Source: Argyresthia goedartella
Lineage: Eukaryota; Arthropoda; Insecta; Lepidoptera; Argyresthiidae
Direction of reading: 5' to 3'
DNA: 64,000 bases
NCBI GenBank assembly: GCA_949825045.1
Contig: OX463835.1
Span: forward strand, 18,679,201 to 18,743,200
Below are positions 53,489 through 64,000 of the stretch, one piece after another (the stretch's first letter is position 1; the number at the start of each line of letters is the position of its first letter). The translations under genes and the position numbers were made by a program. Under the pieces are notes generated by a model. It had not been told where the DNA came from. It saw nothing but the letters and a program-made list of their open reading frames with translations, and did not search any database.

Positions 53489-55663
53489 TTAGTGATTCCA
53501 GATCACAGACATTGGTGTGTTTCTATTGAAGCTTTGGCAGAGATCAGCCCAACTATTGCTACATTCAACTTTCAAGGTGAGCTTTTTCTGAGCTTGAAGT
53601 TTCTTAAAGTTAATGTAATTCTGCTCTGTAGGATTATGCTTAAAAGTTATATAAGCTTCTTTTGATCTCAATACTGCTTCATTACATTTGCTGTTCCACC
53701 ATTAAAGCGGAGGCCTGTTTCTTTTCTTTTTTGTATTTGAAGTACTGATGGATTGGTCTTTGGTTGAAGGTAAAGCTTTTAGAATAATGTCATGTAAAAT
53801 GTAAAAAACTTTTATATGGATCCTCAGGAGAGCTAGGATTTATCTGAAAGTTTTGCAACAAATTATCAAATGACTCTGGGTATAACTTCCAGTTATCTAG
53901 ACGGTAATTTGGAAACTTTAATGGCTCACCACCCATTATGATCGGATTGTTTTGGGATGTGTTGACAATATTGATTTTCGTTATAACAGGAAGATGGTAG
54001 CTGCCTAGTGGATCATCGTGCACAGATCAATCACTACATAACGATAGTGATGGAGAAGCAATTGTTAAATCAAGTGCATTTGGACGCCAAGTATGCGTTC
54101 CAACTGTTGTCACCTGACCTTCATTCAGAAGTACTAGATTATCATCACCAATCACATCAAGAAGTTGCCTACCACGAGGTTTAATATAGGAACAACCCCA
54201 AGCAGTATAATGAGCATTAAAATCTCCAGCTAAAACCATAGCTTTCGGGATGCTTTTTATCAAAGAGTCGAATTTCTTACTATCAAATTTTGGTAGAGAA
54301 CTAGATGGACATTACATACTAACTATACTGATTTCTTTATTATTGCAAGTTTTAATCCTAACACAGATATTTTGTAGAGCGTTATCAGAGTATGTTTGAA
54401 TTTTATTATAAGACATTTTCTTATGTGCTAGAATGAAAACTACGCCTGAAAACTACGCCATTATGCAAGTTTCCTGTGTCGTTTCTTTCTATTGAGTTTC
54501 CTTTAAATTTTATTTTTTGTTCAGGCCGTAGCCAAGTTTCTGAAACTATTGCGATATGTATATTATTGTCAATTACGAATTTGTAAAAAATATGTCTCTT
54601 ACATAATATGCTTTGTGCGTTCCATTGTACTATGTTTATTGTGCTTATATTATCCATTTTTAATTATTGTTGTTTTTTGTTATCAGTAAATGTTTCCTTT
54701 ATAATAGATTTTTTGCTGTTTGAAGTGATGGTTTCGTTGTTTTTGTTGAGTGACATTATTTTGACGATAGTCTGTACCATGAGATTCATGAATAGGCCGG
54801 AGTTAAGTAGGGATGAGAATGATTTTTAGGGATTCAGGTGGGGGAATGATTTTTCATTAAATAATTCCGCGTACGGTACTGTCTTGGCCTTAATTTATGC
54901 TTCAGTCATCTTTTGTTTTTTGATTGGGCACTGCTAAGATATTGCAACATGATTTCCTTGGCAATTACAGCATTTTGCATTTTCTGAGTTCACAGTGCAG
55001 TCTCTATATGAATGGGCCTCTCCACAGATCGAGCATTTCACGGAGTTCTTGCAGAACTTGGAAATGTGTCCAAATTTTAGGCACTTCAAGCATTGTTTGA
55101 TAGGGGGTATATAAGTTTTCACCTCGTGGCGCCATCTGTCCAGGTAGACGAAGTCAGGCAGCTCAGTGGATGCGAAGGTGACCGCCACCGTCTGCCGCCT
55201 TCGTGCGGCGCATGAACCGGCGTACTTGAATGATGTTTCTCTTGCTGTCAATCAGAGAAAAGATCTTGTAATTAGATATTTCAACTGGGTCTCTCCTAAG
55301 AACGCCAGTGACTTCTATGGTGCCTGCCGGTATCGACGCTGTCAACTTTAGCTCGTCAAGAAACTTTTTATTCGACAGGAACATGTTGGCGTTGTTCGCG
55401 TTGTCAAATATCATGACTACTTTATATATATCTATAGTGCGCATATGTTTTATTCCATTTATACTATGCCTTTGCGTGTTTCTGGAAACTGCTATTCGAG
55501 TTCCTTCAGTAATAGGTCTATTGTCTTCATGGGCCAGAAAAACAATATATTCTACTATTCTGTATTTGTGTGAATAGGATTTGACTTTAAACGTGAGATA
55601 TTTGGTCCTTTCACGTCCATGGGGTCCGGACACAAAATAAATAGGTACAGAAGTCAGCCACAT
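53489..55663 (-). pseudogene. I-like LINE, 5' half (ORF1 and endonuclease), decayed
   Basis: ORF1 is in two frames: 55663-55163 (KYLTFKVKSYSHKYRIVEYI, IEVTGVLRRDPVEISNYKIF) and 55251-54934 (YIPPIKQCLKCLKFGHISKF and two further CCHC fingers, CSICGEAHSYRDC, CCNCQGNHVAIS). The ORF2 endonuclease begins at 54657 (NIVQWNAQSILCKR, AIVSETWL), continues at 54263 (AMVLAGDFNAHYTAWGCSY, TWRPNALDLTIAS) and 54023 (DDPLGSYHLPVI), and reaches the linker at 53671-53489. It ends there, before RT. The frameshifts make it inactive. It complements the 3' half at 28006-30420, which may be from the same family. Confidence 0.85.
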
Positions 55664-55912
55664 GTATGTACTTCACTTTTCATAGCTACGCTCGGCGATC
55701 GCTCTAGGTTTGTCAACTACGGTTTATGGACGAAAAACTAACATGGTACTGGAGCTCCAAAAACTAAACAATAGACCTGCCTACTATTACAAAACAAAAG
55801 GTTTACAGAACAGAAAAATACCTACACAATTTTACGTTTGTCAATTTTCACTATCGAAAATCCCTGAAAACTTCTGAACGGACACCCGAGTTACAAAATT
55901 TCAATTGCCCTG

Positions 55913-56010
55913 GAGGCCTACTATGAGCATATAATAAACTGCTCTTAATCCAGGAAGTTCAGTTAGAGTACTTAAACTGAACGACTTAATTTCGTACCAT
56001 GACCCCATAA
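55913..56010 (+). repeat. Left terminal/subterminal region of Harbinger element
   Basis: Exact 14-bp terminus plus an interior TTCGTACCATGACC at 55991-56004, both shared in inverted orientation with the right end. 56011-56771 is AT-rich 5' noncoding DNA with no gene. Confidence 0.8.
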
Positions 56011-56771
56011 AAGGTGAACGAGTTCTGAGCTGCTTATTTGATAAGTTGAATAGTTTATTGTCTCTGGCTAGTTAACTTACATCCATGTAAGAAAGAGAGG
56101 GTATATACAGGATTCCATAAGAAAGAACTACTCATCGCATTGTCTGGAATACCGTTCAAAAACATCGTTGATTGTTTTTACGGTACTTACGAGTTTTTAA
56201 TTATAAGGATATCTCAGACTATAATTTGTTTGATTATTGAAAGAGTACTTGTTAAAAAAGAAAGCCTACTTTTAAGCATAATACATGCAAAATACTGTTT
56301 TACACAATTTGTGATTATCGATTAAAACTTTATAACTTAAACTTAGTTTATTATTGATCGTTTCAAATATATGAGCATTTTGAAAGCAACTCATTAAAAC
56401 TGTAATGTCAAGTGGTTTAATTCAAAGATTTGGAAAGTTTAAAAGATTTCAGGCTTCTTTAGTTACTTTTGTGTATTTGTTTGATTATTAGTTACTAAAG
56501 AGATAAAATTGACTACGTGAAATTTTAAAATATGTATATATATAACAAATAATTATTGATAATCATTTTTAAAAAGAACACGGCAATTTGTGAATCAAAA
56601 TTATGCGAGGGAAAATTTTTTTTTTTTTTAGTTCAAAGCAATACGCATAATTCCTGAGCCGGACGTAACTTTACAAAACAACACCCATATATCCATAAAT
56701 AATTATATATTTATATTCGAATAAGCTTTTCATACATAACATAGGTATATTAAATTTATATTTGTTTGCAG

Positions 56772-58102
56772 TAATTTAGATGATTTGCCTTTACGAAGTC
56801 GGCCCCGTCGTGTTTCATACAGCCAGTTAGAGGCTTTGTATGAATTTTTAAATTCACGTAGAGACATAGCTTTGGGCTACAATAAGTCCGCCCAGGCACG
56901 AGACTATTCCCGGAGGATGTGGCAGAGAGTAGCCCATTAACTTAACTCGATGGGTGAAGGTGCAATCAAAGATTGGAAGGGATGGTCATCGGTTAATAAT
57001 CTAACTTATATTCTAAACTCAGTCAGAGTGTCGATAAGGGGGCGGAACAAGCCTTTTGTAAGTCTTTTTCCCTTGGCGCCCCCCTATCTACACTTAACAC
57101 ACACTCTTAACACTTAACTCAAATGTTTGTGAGTGTGAGGAAGGATGTTTGTTACTCTTTCAGCCAACTACCTAACGGGTTCAAATTAAATATGGTACAC
57201 TGGTAGAATAATATCATTACTAACATATTAATGAACTTTTTCGGACTTGATTTACTGTTTGCAGTACTGGGTGGACTCCAAGTGTAAAATAAAGAAAAAA
57301 ATAGCCACTATCAACAATGCTAGGAGGCAAACTGGAGGTGGATTATCGTCTGTGGCTCCTCTCAATGATGTCGAAATTAGGTTTCTAAGTATATTGGGAG
57401 ACGACTTTAGTAATGGTCTGCCTGGTGTTCGAGTGGATCCATTTGAAAATGTAATGTATTTTGTTAGTTAAATATCTACCTATGTTTAAGAATCAATAAT
57501 TGTAAATTGTATAAAAGCGTAGTCTATGACAAAAGTAACTTTTTTCCTCTAGGTAACAGAACGAGAGAGTACAGGTTCAGTGTCTGCACTTGCCAAAATC
57601 AATTAGAGGTAAGTTAGTATTACAGAGGGAAGTTATTAGAAGTTGTTGATTATGTAACAGAACAAAATCAAACAGAATTTACAATGAGTTTCTTTTATAT
57701 TTTATTTTACAGCAACCAACAATAAACACAGGCTCATCCTTAGATTCCCCTCTTCTACTTGTGGTGGGAGCTGATGAAGATCGGTTACTGCAAAGCCTGG
57801 ACAGTGTCAGCATTTTGAAAACAAAACAGGGTTTCTGGTTCTGCAGTTGAGGCCAGGGATGGTGGGACTGGTGGGTATATGGTGCAGGGCAGGGCTGGTG
57901 GTGCTGTAGTGGAGGCTATTGGTGGTGAGTCTTTGGCAGAAAGCAGGGTTGTGGCTTTGCAGTGGAAGCAGCACGCCAAATATTAATCGACAGCTCTGAA
58001 CAGAGAGCCGAAATAGAGAGGACAAACAGTTCTTTATTGATGCGATTAGTTGACATAGTAGAGGGAATGCATGAAACCATGCGGCAGATAAAAACAAGGT
58101 AA
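56772..58102 (+). pseudogene. Harbinger Myb/SANT-like DNA-binding protein, exon-intron, decayed
   Basis: Exon-like blocks: 56772-about 56990 (after TTTGCAG; RVSYSQLEALYEFLNSRRDI, ARDYSRRMWQRVAH), 57265-57450 (after TTTGCAG; YWVDSKCKIKKKIATINNAR, RQTGGGLSSVAPL; donor GTAATG), 57553-57608 (donor GTAAGT) and 57713-58102 (after TTTTACAG), which ends IEGMHE-like in SSEQRAEIERTNSSLLMRLV. This is the trihelix-like second protein of Harbinger elements, which helps the transposase enter the nucleus and bind DNA. There is a stop in the first block after RVAH, a stop at the end of the third, and a frameshift in the last. A hairpin at 57027-57094 lies in the first intron. Confidence 0.75.
57027..57094. 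repeat. Recurrent palindromic unit, 68 bp
   Basis: AGTGTCGATAAGGGGGCG at the left and CGCCCCCCTATCTACACT at the right are near-complementary. The same ends in reverse order make the unit at 62984-63041, and one end recurs at 25455-25480. It sits in the first intron of the Harbinger Myb gene. Confidence 0.75.
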
Positions 58103-58419
58103 CATAAAAAATACCTACATACACAAATATAACAATAGTTAAGTCAGTTAGATTTTTTTTTCAAAATTAGATGTCTGATGTCTTTCAAAACTGACAAAAA
58201 AATCAGTGCTACATTATATTATAAATATTCACATACATATACATTTATCTTATTACATTAAATCTTTATAACACACAAACATAGTGTCTTAAGTATGCTA
58301 TTTAAAATAATTTATGTTCTTACTACTAACAATTAAAACAAACATGTGAATGTAAAAAAAAAACAATTTATTTCAGTTTGGACGACCTCCGCGCGGGCGC
58401 AGCTCCCACAAACGCTCAA

Positions 58420-60345
58420 CTATATCCCGACGCGTAATGACTCCTTCTTGCAAGTCCCTTCCCTGTTAGGCACACTACTGGTATCGGCATAAACAATACT
58501 TGAGGGCTGCATTTCAGCTTCACGCTGCACTTCGTTTGCAGTTAATTCTTCGAATGGTAAATTGGCTTCATTACAAATATTATGCAGCATTGTGCATGTG
58601 GCTCATAATTTATCGTTCTGTGCACAAGCAGGCATAGAAATTGGGCTTTTAAAACCCCTATGGTTCTTTCAATAATATTTCTCGTTTTTACGTGACAATT
58701 AGTATAGTGGGCTTCAGGTGAGCCTTCTGTTGCCAAAGCCATAACCAGATTCACCTGCAAGTAAAATGTAATATTAGATACCTTTTATTATTGAAATTAA
58801 AATTATTTTACTCTTTTAATCATCATCGCAGCCTATAATAGCTCACTGCTGGCTGACAGAGTGCGCCACAGACCTCCTCTTTAAAATTTACTTTATACAG
58901 AAAGGTGCGGGGGTAGGTGCTATTCTTATTAGGTTTGTGTGATTGTAAAAAATGTCATTTCTTTACTTTATAAACTTAATTAGAATTAAGTAGGTACATG
59001 CTTATTTGTAAATTTTATGACTTTATACGAAATAAAATAATTGAGATAAAAATGGCTTCCAGTTTAATTTTTATAGTAGGGTACTGTAGGAAAGTGCCTC
59101 AAAAAAATAATCTGTTCTTTGAAATACATTTAGAACAGCTTACCTAAAAGCCACAGACTTTCATTATTACTGAGGCCTTTTAAATGGTCTTGAAGTGGAT
59201 GCACTGACCATATAAATGAGTCATGTGTGGATCCACCATAACTGGCATCTACACTTGTGATTTGCATATCTGCATTGCATATCTGAAATAGGTATATATT
59301 TTTTTGCTGATATATGATTTTTATCTATCAACATTACAAGAAAGAGGCTAATCATGCCACTAAATAAACAGAACTATTTGTAGGCACATACATTGCTTCT
59401 GGCCCCACACTAGGATACCCTGTATCGTGGGGGAGGGGGGGGGGGGTGAAAGAGCGACATCACACACATAAACATCCAAGACCTGGGGATGTGTTTATTT
59501 AGCCCCCGATCGAACCCGGGACCTCTTGCATGGTAGGCAGACCACAACCGCAGCGCCACAGAGGTGGTATTAATTGTTATCCATTAATCTTACCAACTGA
59601 ACATTTAGAGATGATAGCCTTTCGGATAGATATACCTCTCCTCGTGTTCTTTTGAGCGCACAATAGCGACATGTGTCCCATCAATGCAGGCAACAACACC
59701 GGGCACACCAAATTTTTCATAGAACCTGAAATGAATAAGGTGTTCATATTCAACCTTTTCATGTTGGCGACATCACTAAAGCTGTGGTATGAATTAAAAA
59801 TTCACCTTATTCTATTCATACTACGTTCATCCACAGTTTGTGGGAATTTGATATATTTATTTCTCATTTCTAATGTGTTCATTGCTGCAGTGACCTGTGC
59901 CAGTACTGCTGACACGGTTTGCTGCGCAACAGATAAGCTACGGATCTCACCTGTTGGTCTTTGGTATGATCCGTGGCCATAAAATGATAAAGCTTTTAGA
60001 ACCTGCAACAGAAAAAGAGTACATACCTAGCTGTGCACTGTATCCTCTGACTGGAAATTACCTAGGTCTCTGTCAATAAAACCCGAATGTATATCCATAA
60101 ACTCTTACTTTTGTTTCTATGGTAAGATCCGACGATTTACTTGGCTGTGGAAAATATGTCGCCAGTTCCTCACATAAACTTTGAGCCAAGTCGGGAGTAA
60201 GCCGATATTGTTTTACGAACTCGTCGTCAGTCAAATTAAACGGATCATTAACTTCCCTTGTAAGGCGGCGGCGTTTTCTTTTTAAGTTGTCATTAAAATT
60301 ATTGTCCATTTCAAAAAATTCAAACATTTCCTGTTCACTTGCCAT
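58420..60345 (-). pseudogene. HARBI1-like transposase, five exons, frameshifted
   Basis: Exons: 60109-60345 (MASEQEMFEFFEMDNNFNDN; donor GTAAGA), 59806-60002 (after TTGCAG; VLKALSFYGHGSYQ), 59594-59725 (after TTTCAG; VVACIDGTHVAIV, first Asp), 59144-59282 (after TTTCAG; ITSVDASYGGSTHDSFIW, second Asp) and 58420-58754 (after TTGCAG; SGYG, HVKTRNIIERTIGVLKAQF with the acidic third residue, then NLPFEELTANEVQREAE). Intron phases are consistent. One frameshift lies in the third exon near YPKGYH and about two in the last, so no full product is made. A SINE-like sequence sits in the third intron. The tail-to-tail pairing with the Myb gene is the normal Harbinger layout. Confidence 0.85.
59400..59575 (-). 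repeat. tRNA-derived SINE-like sequence
   Basis: On the minus strand CTCTGTGGCGCTGCGGTTGT resembles an RNA polymerase III A box and CCCGGGTTCGATCGGGG a B box, with about 30 bases between. A G/C-run and AC-rich sequence follow. It lies between the third and fourth exons of the HARBI1-like gene. It could alternatively be a degraded tRNA gene, but the tRNA arms do not all pair. Confidence 0.6.
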
Positions 60346-60654
60346 TATTTTTATAGAAAGTAACTCAAAAACTCTTGAACAGCAAAGCGTCTACTTAGCC
60401 AAAAAATCATGCAAAGTTTCCCGGTTCCCGCGCTTATTTTTAGTACTATCTCTGTCCACCGACAGCAGCACTGTCTACGTACCCCTGATAAATGTCAAGA
60501 TGCCCTAGTTCATAATATAACTCCTAACCTGCTAAACTATCAACAATCCATTAAAAGTTATTCTCAGAGCAACTTTTAAAAAATTGCTAAATTTGACAGT
60601 TAAGCAATTCATTAATCGCCGAGCGCTTGTCAAGTTCCCACTTGACAAGCGAGC

Positions 60655-60818
60655 GTCATGGTACGATTTTGTGAGGAAAAAAAAGGTGAACTGCATGAAA
60701 ACGCTGGACGTAATAAGGGCTTATACTGCCTTGCTTTTTAGAGGTCATGGTACGAATTAGCAATGCAGTCTAGTTTACGCCTTAAACCGAATAGATTTAA
60801 GAGGTCATAGTAGGCCTC
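60655..60818 (-). repeat. Right terminal/subterminal region of Harbinger element
   Basis: Contains GTCATGGTACGA at about 60656, GAGGTCATGGTACGAA at 60741-60756 and the terminal GAGGTCATAGTAGGCCTC at 60801-60818. The three look like variants of one motif, suggesting iterated transposase-binding sites. Confidence 0.75.
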
Positions 60819-60821
60819 CTG

Positions 60822-62236
60822 TCCGTTTTAGACCTACACCTGTCAAATGACACGAAAAACAACACAATATCTACACAAACAAAAAAACATGTTTTCAACT
60901 TACGTAACTAAGGCGGCGTGAATTTACCTAACAAAAAAATTGTTAATACTTATTTTATTATACTGATTGAAAAATAGGCAACTGTTATTTATTTAAACCG
61001 TCCACTGAACAGTTATAATAACTTTTTTTCCGTTGCTCCATTGTTGCATTATTTGCATTAACAGACGCGCGTGTCAAGCGGATGGCACTCACGCTCGCAC
61101 TAGTCCGAACTTGCCCGAGATATCGTGTCCGAGTATCTATGTGTGCGTTGCTCGAGCACGCTTGTATGTAGATTGATTTCTGTTCCTATTTATTTTGTGG
61201 TCCGGGTCGGAGTCTGAGTCGGTCGTCGGTTGCCCGCTGCCGCCGCCGTCGGGAGCCTCCATCTCGACCGATTTTCGTTTCTTGGGCTTTTGACGGCCCA
61301 TTTTCGTACTAGAAGCGCAAAATGCGAGGGTTTTTAACACTAAAAATCTATTTTAAACTTTTCCCACAGAAAATTAGCGCCTTTCTCGATTACAGGTTTC
61401 CCGCCTTTCCCGGCCATTGTTTTTCTTCTCGCCGGTTTCGTGTAGGGATGTCCAATCTGAATCCATTTAACCGAAGATCGTTTTTTTTCGTCTGATTTTT
61501 GATCTTTTGAACATATACAAGCCCATACGATCTTACCCGAGATCCATTAGAAACGCCTAGAAGATCAGATGAAAGATCACAAGGAACGATGACGCATTAT
61601 TTTCCAAATATTTTTAATTGATTGATCATTTGTAAAGATGCTCGAATCCTCTCCTTGAAGGAATGGAACCTGCACCCGTAGCATGCCGAGCCAGGGAGGG
61701 GTTTTGTCGTGAAAGGTGAGGGACAGAGCTTTGTAAAGCGCATAGCTCTGACCCTCACTTTCCCTCGTAAACACCTCCCGCGGGGTCGACACGCTACGGG
61801 TGCTGGAACGAGTCATCATCGGTGCGAACATGATTGCGTTAGTATACTCCGCGGGGTATACTCCAACTCCGGGATACGCGGGAGTCTAATGCTACACGCA
61901 AGATCCATATTGTGATCCGTCACTATATACTATCGGATTACGATATTTATTGACGTGTATGTGTACGTGTACGTATTCATGGTAAACATTTGTTTATCAA
62001 CAAAGTTGAATCAACGTGTTGCTGGCAACACTGCGTGTTGCAGAGTTGATAGCGTCATGTTGACAAGCTCTCGCCCGACAAGCGTAAACATCAGTTTAGC
62101 GACAATGGTGAGGGATACTGACTTTTTATCCCGACAGAGGGCGGAAAATCGTAAGGGCCTAAACAATCTGTCAAAGTTGTCAAACTCCATACATTTTGTT
62201 GTGTACGTTAGGGTTTTTCTATAAAACCTATCTAAA
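60822..62236. other. Intergenic stretch with foldback, no recognised gene
   Basis: An open minus-strand frame at 61140-61303 (MGRQKPKKRKSVEMEAPDGG, then TTDSDSDPDHKINRNRN) is basic and low in complexity; I cannot assign it. A long imperfect hairpin is at 61670-61805. The rest is AT-rich or mixed and has no known motif. Confidence 0.45.
61670..61805. repeat. Foldback hairpin, about 136 bp
   Basis: The left arm starts CTGCACCCGTAGCATG, with GAAAGGTGAGGGACAGAGCT further in. The right arm, read in reverse complement, starts CAGCACCCGTAGCGTG, with GAAAGTGAGGGTCAGAGCT. The arms pair imperfectly over about 65 bases with almost no loop. It may be a small non-autonomous transposon. Confidence 0.8.
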
Positions 62237-63500
62237 ATGACGTTGTGTGCTGCCTTTGGCTGCAAAAATAAAGGAAGTCATGCATTCCCAAAAGAACCAA
62301 AACGAAGAAAGTTGTGGGAAAGAGCCCTAAAACGAAAAAAATGGACGGCATCGAAATGGTCCAAGTTATGGTCAGATCATTTTACTCCCGCTGATTACTT
62401 CGGTGAAAGTGCTTACACTGGTTAGTATCTGCTTAATCTGCTATGATTTCACGTTCTGACATCAGCCGCGCTACAAAGAAAGTATGGAATTATTTTATAA
62501 CCTACAATATTTATTTGCAGGATCACAGCCTCTCAAGAAGTATTTAAGAAGCACTGCTGTGCCAACTATATTCTCTTTTCCTGAAAAGAAAGCAGAAGGT
62601 ACCTTGGCTAAAGAGCGGCAAGCACGATATGATGAAAGAAGCCGAAGAATACTCTTCTCTGCCGCAGAAATACCAAGCACATCAGGTCTACAAGCCCATG
62701 TACAGAATGAAGTTACGAGTATTAATAATAACACTACAGCTAATCTACAAGATTTATTACCGAATTCTAGTATCGATAGAAGTACACAAGTAAATTTTGA
62801 ACATACTTATGGGTGCATACAAAGGTTTATGCATGACGATAAAGCGATATAGTTCTACACTGGGTTTGAGTCATACAGAAAATGTTACTTTGTCTATTCG
62901 ACTTTGTGTCCAATGATAAACAAAATTAAGTATTATGGCAGTAATGTAATAAATATGTCTTTGGAAGATCAGTTTTTGGTTGGAGTGTAGATAAGGGGGC
63001 GCCAGGGGGCTTCCGGGGGCTTCCGCCCCCTTATCGACACTCTGACCTTTGGTAAAATATTTCACACCTGAAAGTTTTAAAGCATATAGTAATAACACAC
63101 TTGTCATCTTAGATGGCACAGAAATAAAAGTGCAGAACCCTGAAAACCCTGTGTCACAGCAGGCTTTCTGGAGTAGTAATAAGCATGCAAACACACTAAA
63201 GGTTTTAGTTGGGGCCACACCAGGTGGTTTGTTGTCATACTGCTCAGATGCATATGGGGGCTCGGTGAGTGACCGACAAACAGTGGAACGAAGCACCTTA
63301 TTAGACAAATGTGAACCTGGTGACAGTATACTGGCAGATCGCGGCTTCAATATACAAGATATGTTTGCTAATAAAGAAAATCTCAACTTCCTGGCTTAAC
63401 AGTATTGCAAGACCGTAAATTAGCTAGTAAGAGAGTTTATATAGAACGTATTATTGGGCTTATAAAAACATATATTTTTTTTAAAAATGACTTAAACCAT
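62237..63500 (+). pseudogene. THAP-domain DDE transposase, broken
   Basis: Exon 1 (62237-62419) reads MTLCAAFGCKNKGSHAFP and SKLWSDHFTPADYFG, and exon 2 starts at 62521 after TTTGCAG with SQPLKKYLRSTAVPTIFSF; donor GTTAGT, phase 1. This is a THAP zinc-finger, but the third metal ligand Cys is Trp (LWSDHF). A TAG at 62850-62852 interrupts the frame, which continues FYTGFESYRKCYFVYS to about 62980. A palindromic unit (62984-63041) then replaces the expected helix-turn-helix. The DDE_Tnp_4-type core follows: NTLVILDGTEIKVQ, YGGSVSDRQ, DSILADRGFNIQDMF, then, in another frame near 63440, KRVYIERIIGLIKTY. It is inactive. Confidence 0.82.
62984..63041. repeat. Recurrent palindromic unit, 58 bp
   Basis: Starts AGTGTAGATAAGGGGGCG and ends CGCCCCCTTATCGACACT, the reverse arrangement of the unit at 57027-57094, with a GGGGGCTTCC repeat between. 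It lies in the middle of the THAP-DDE pseudogene. Confidence 0.75.
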
Positions 63501-64000
63501 AGCTATATACCATTGGCACCAATTTTTTTTTGTTTGTTTTATGTGCTGTAATTTTAAGGAAACTATTATGAAATGAAGTTGCTGTGACATACGGACAGAC
63601 AGACTGACTCACACATTAAACTTATAAAACTCCTTTTTCCTTCATCGGGCAGGGGTTAAAACGTTAGTAAGAAATCATGGTTGGATTTACATGATTAATA
63701 CACAAAAGATTTTAGTTGGGGCCATACCAGGTGGTTCGTTGTCTTATTGTTTTATGTACTGCAATTTTAAGGAAAGTTAACTAAGTATTATGTAAAATAA
63801 AACCATTGCAAGATTTATTATAGTGCTTTTTATTAAGGTCATTTATTTAACCTGAGCATTGTTAACCTAAGCTAAAACAAACATAGCCAGTACTCTAGAG
63901 ACTAGACCAAGGCAGACTCATTTGTAAGGGCTTAATTTTTCATAGTTTCTGAAAAGTATCTTTTCTAATAATGCATTCTCGAAGTGTGTTCTATGGAATA
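63501..64000. other. 3' flank of the THAP-DDE relic
   Basis: AT-rich with no gene. At 63712-63750 a second, diverged copy of the GTTGGGGCCA.ACCAGGTGGTT segment (first at 63208) recurs, followed by ATGTACTGCAATTTTAAGG (compare 63541-63560), so part of the element is rearranged or duplicated. Confidence 0.5.

Larger units (their letters stand above)
55913..60818. mobile_element. Full-length PIF/Harbinger element with TIRs and CTG target duplication (4.9 kb)
   Basis: The left end GAGGCCTACTATGA (55913-55926) is the exact complement of the right end TCATAGTAGGCCTC (60805-60818). CTG flanks both (55910-55912, 60819-60821), a 3-bp duplication as expected for Harbinger. A second shared motif, TTCGTACCATGACC, occurs inside each end (55991 and about 60743-60756), with another near 60655. 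Inside are two convergent genes typical of the group: a Myb/SANT-like protein (+) and a HARBI1-like transposase (-). Both are mutated. Confidence 0.88.

Overview
This window looks like insect genomic DNA, most likely from a moth or butterfly. It is built almost entirely from transposable elements nested in one another. I base the host guess on the element mix: a Mag-type Ty3/gypsy element with very short LTRs, a CsRn1/Kabuki-type gypsy element with a tRNA-Trp-like primer site, a BEL/Pao element, piggyBac-like genes, PIF/Harbinger, a Helitron relic, CR1/Jockey-like and I-like LINEs and a DIRS-like element. Several of these families were first described in Bombyx. I recognise no ordinary host gene, so a TE-rich compartment (heterochromatin or a W chromosome) is plausible but unproven.

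Layout: 1-1440 is a LINE reverse transcriptase running off the left edge. At 3.73-8.38 kb a complete Mag-like element with 90-bp LTRs and a TGTTC target duplication splits an older LINE copy. At 9.0-9.9 kb lies a piggyBac relic. At 10.24-16.71 kb is a complete BEL/Pao element with two identical 186-bp LTRs, a TAGAT duplication and one uninterrupted ORF of about 1715 codons. At 17.6-19.5 kb is a decayed Helitron, followed by a relic of a SWIM-finger transposase. At 21.6-25.1 kb is a piggyBac-like unit bounded by inverted repeats at TTAA sites; its gene reads as four exons joined in phase 0 but lacks the C-terminal part. LINE fragments, a gag relic and two orphan ORFs fill 26-33.5 kb. A DDE/SWIM transposase cut by a LINE lies at 34.4-37.4 kb.

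From 37.6 to about 48.6 kb is a nearly complete CR1-like LINE (coiled-coil and esterase-like ORF1, endonuclease/RT ORF2). A complete CsRn1-like element with identical 190-bp LTRs and an AGGT duplication is inserted in its ORF1. That element carries gag, pol in the -1 frame and a small third ORF predicted to be myristoylated and membrane-bound. At 49.2-52.7 kb is a decayed DIRS-like element preceded by a 22-bp minisatellite; at 52.7-55.7 kb are LINE fragments. At 55.91-60.82 kb is a full-length but mutated PIF/Harbinger element with inverted termini, a CTG duplication and two convergent intron-containing genes. At 62.2-63.5 kb is a broken THAP-DDE transposase.

The genes act as separate mobile elements, not as pathways. 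The nesting gives a relative age order: the BEL/Pao and CsRn1-like insertions, with identical LTRs and intact ORFs, are the youngest and most likely still competent, and the LINE, Helitron, DIRS and Harbinger copies are older.
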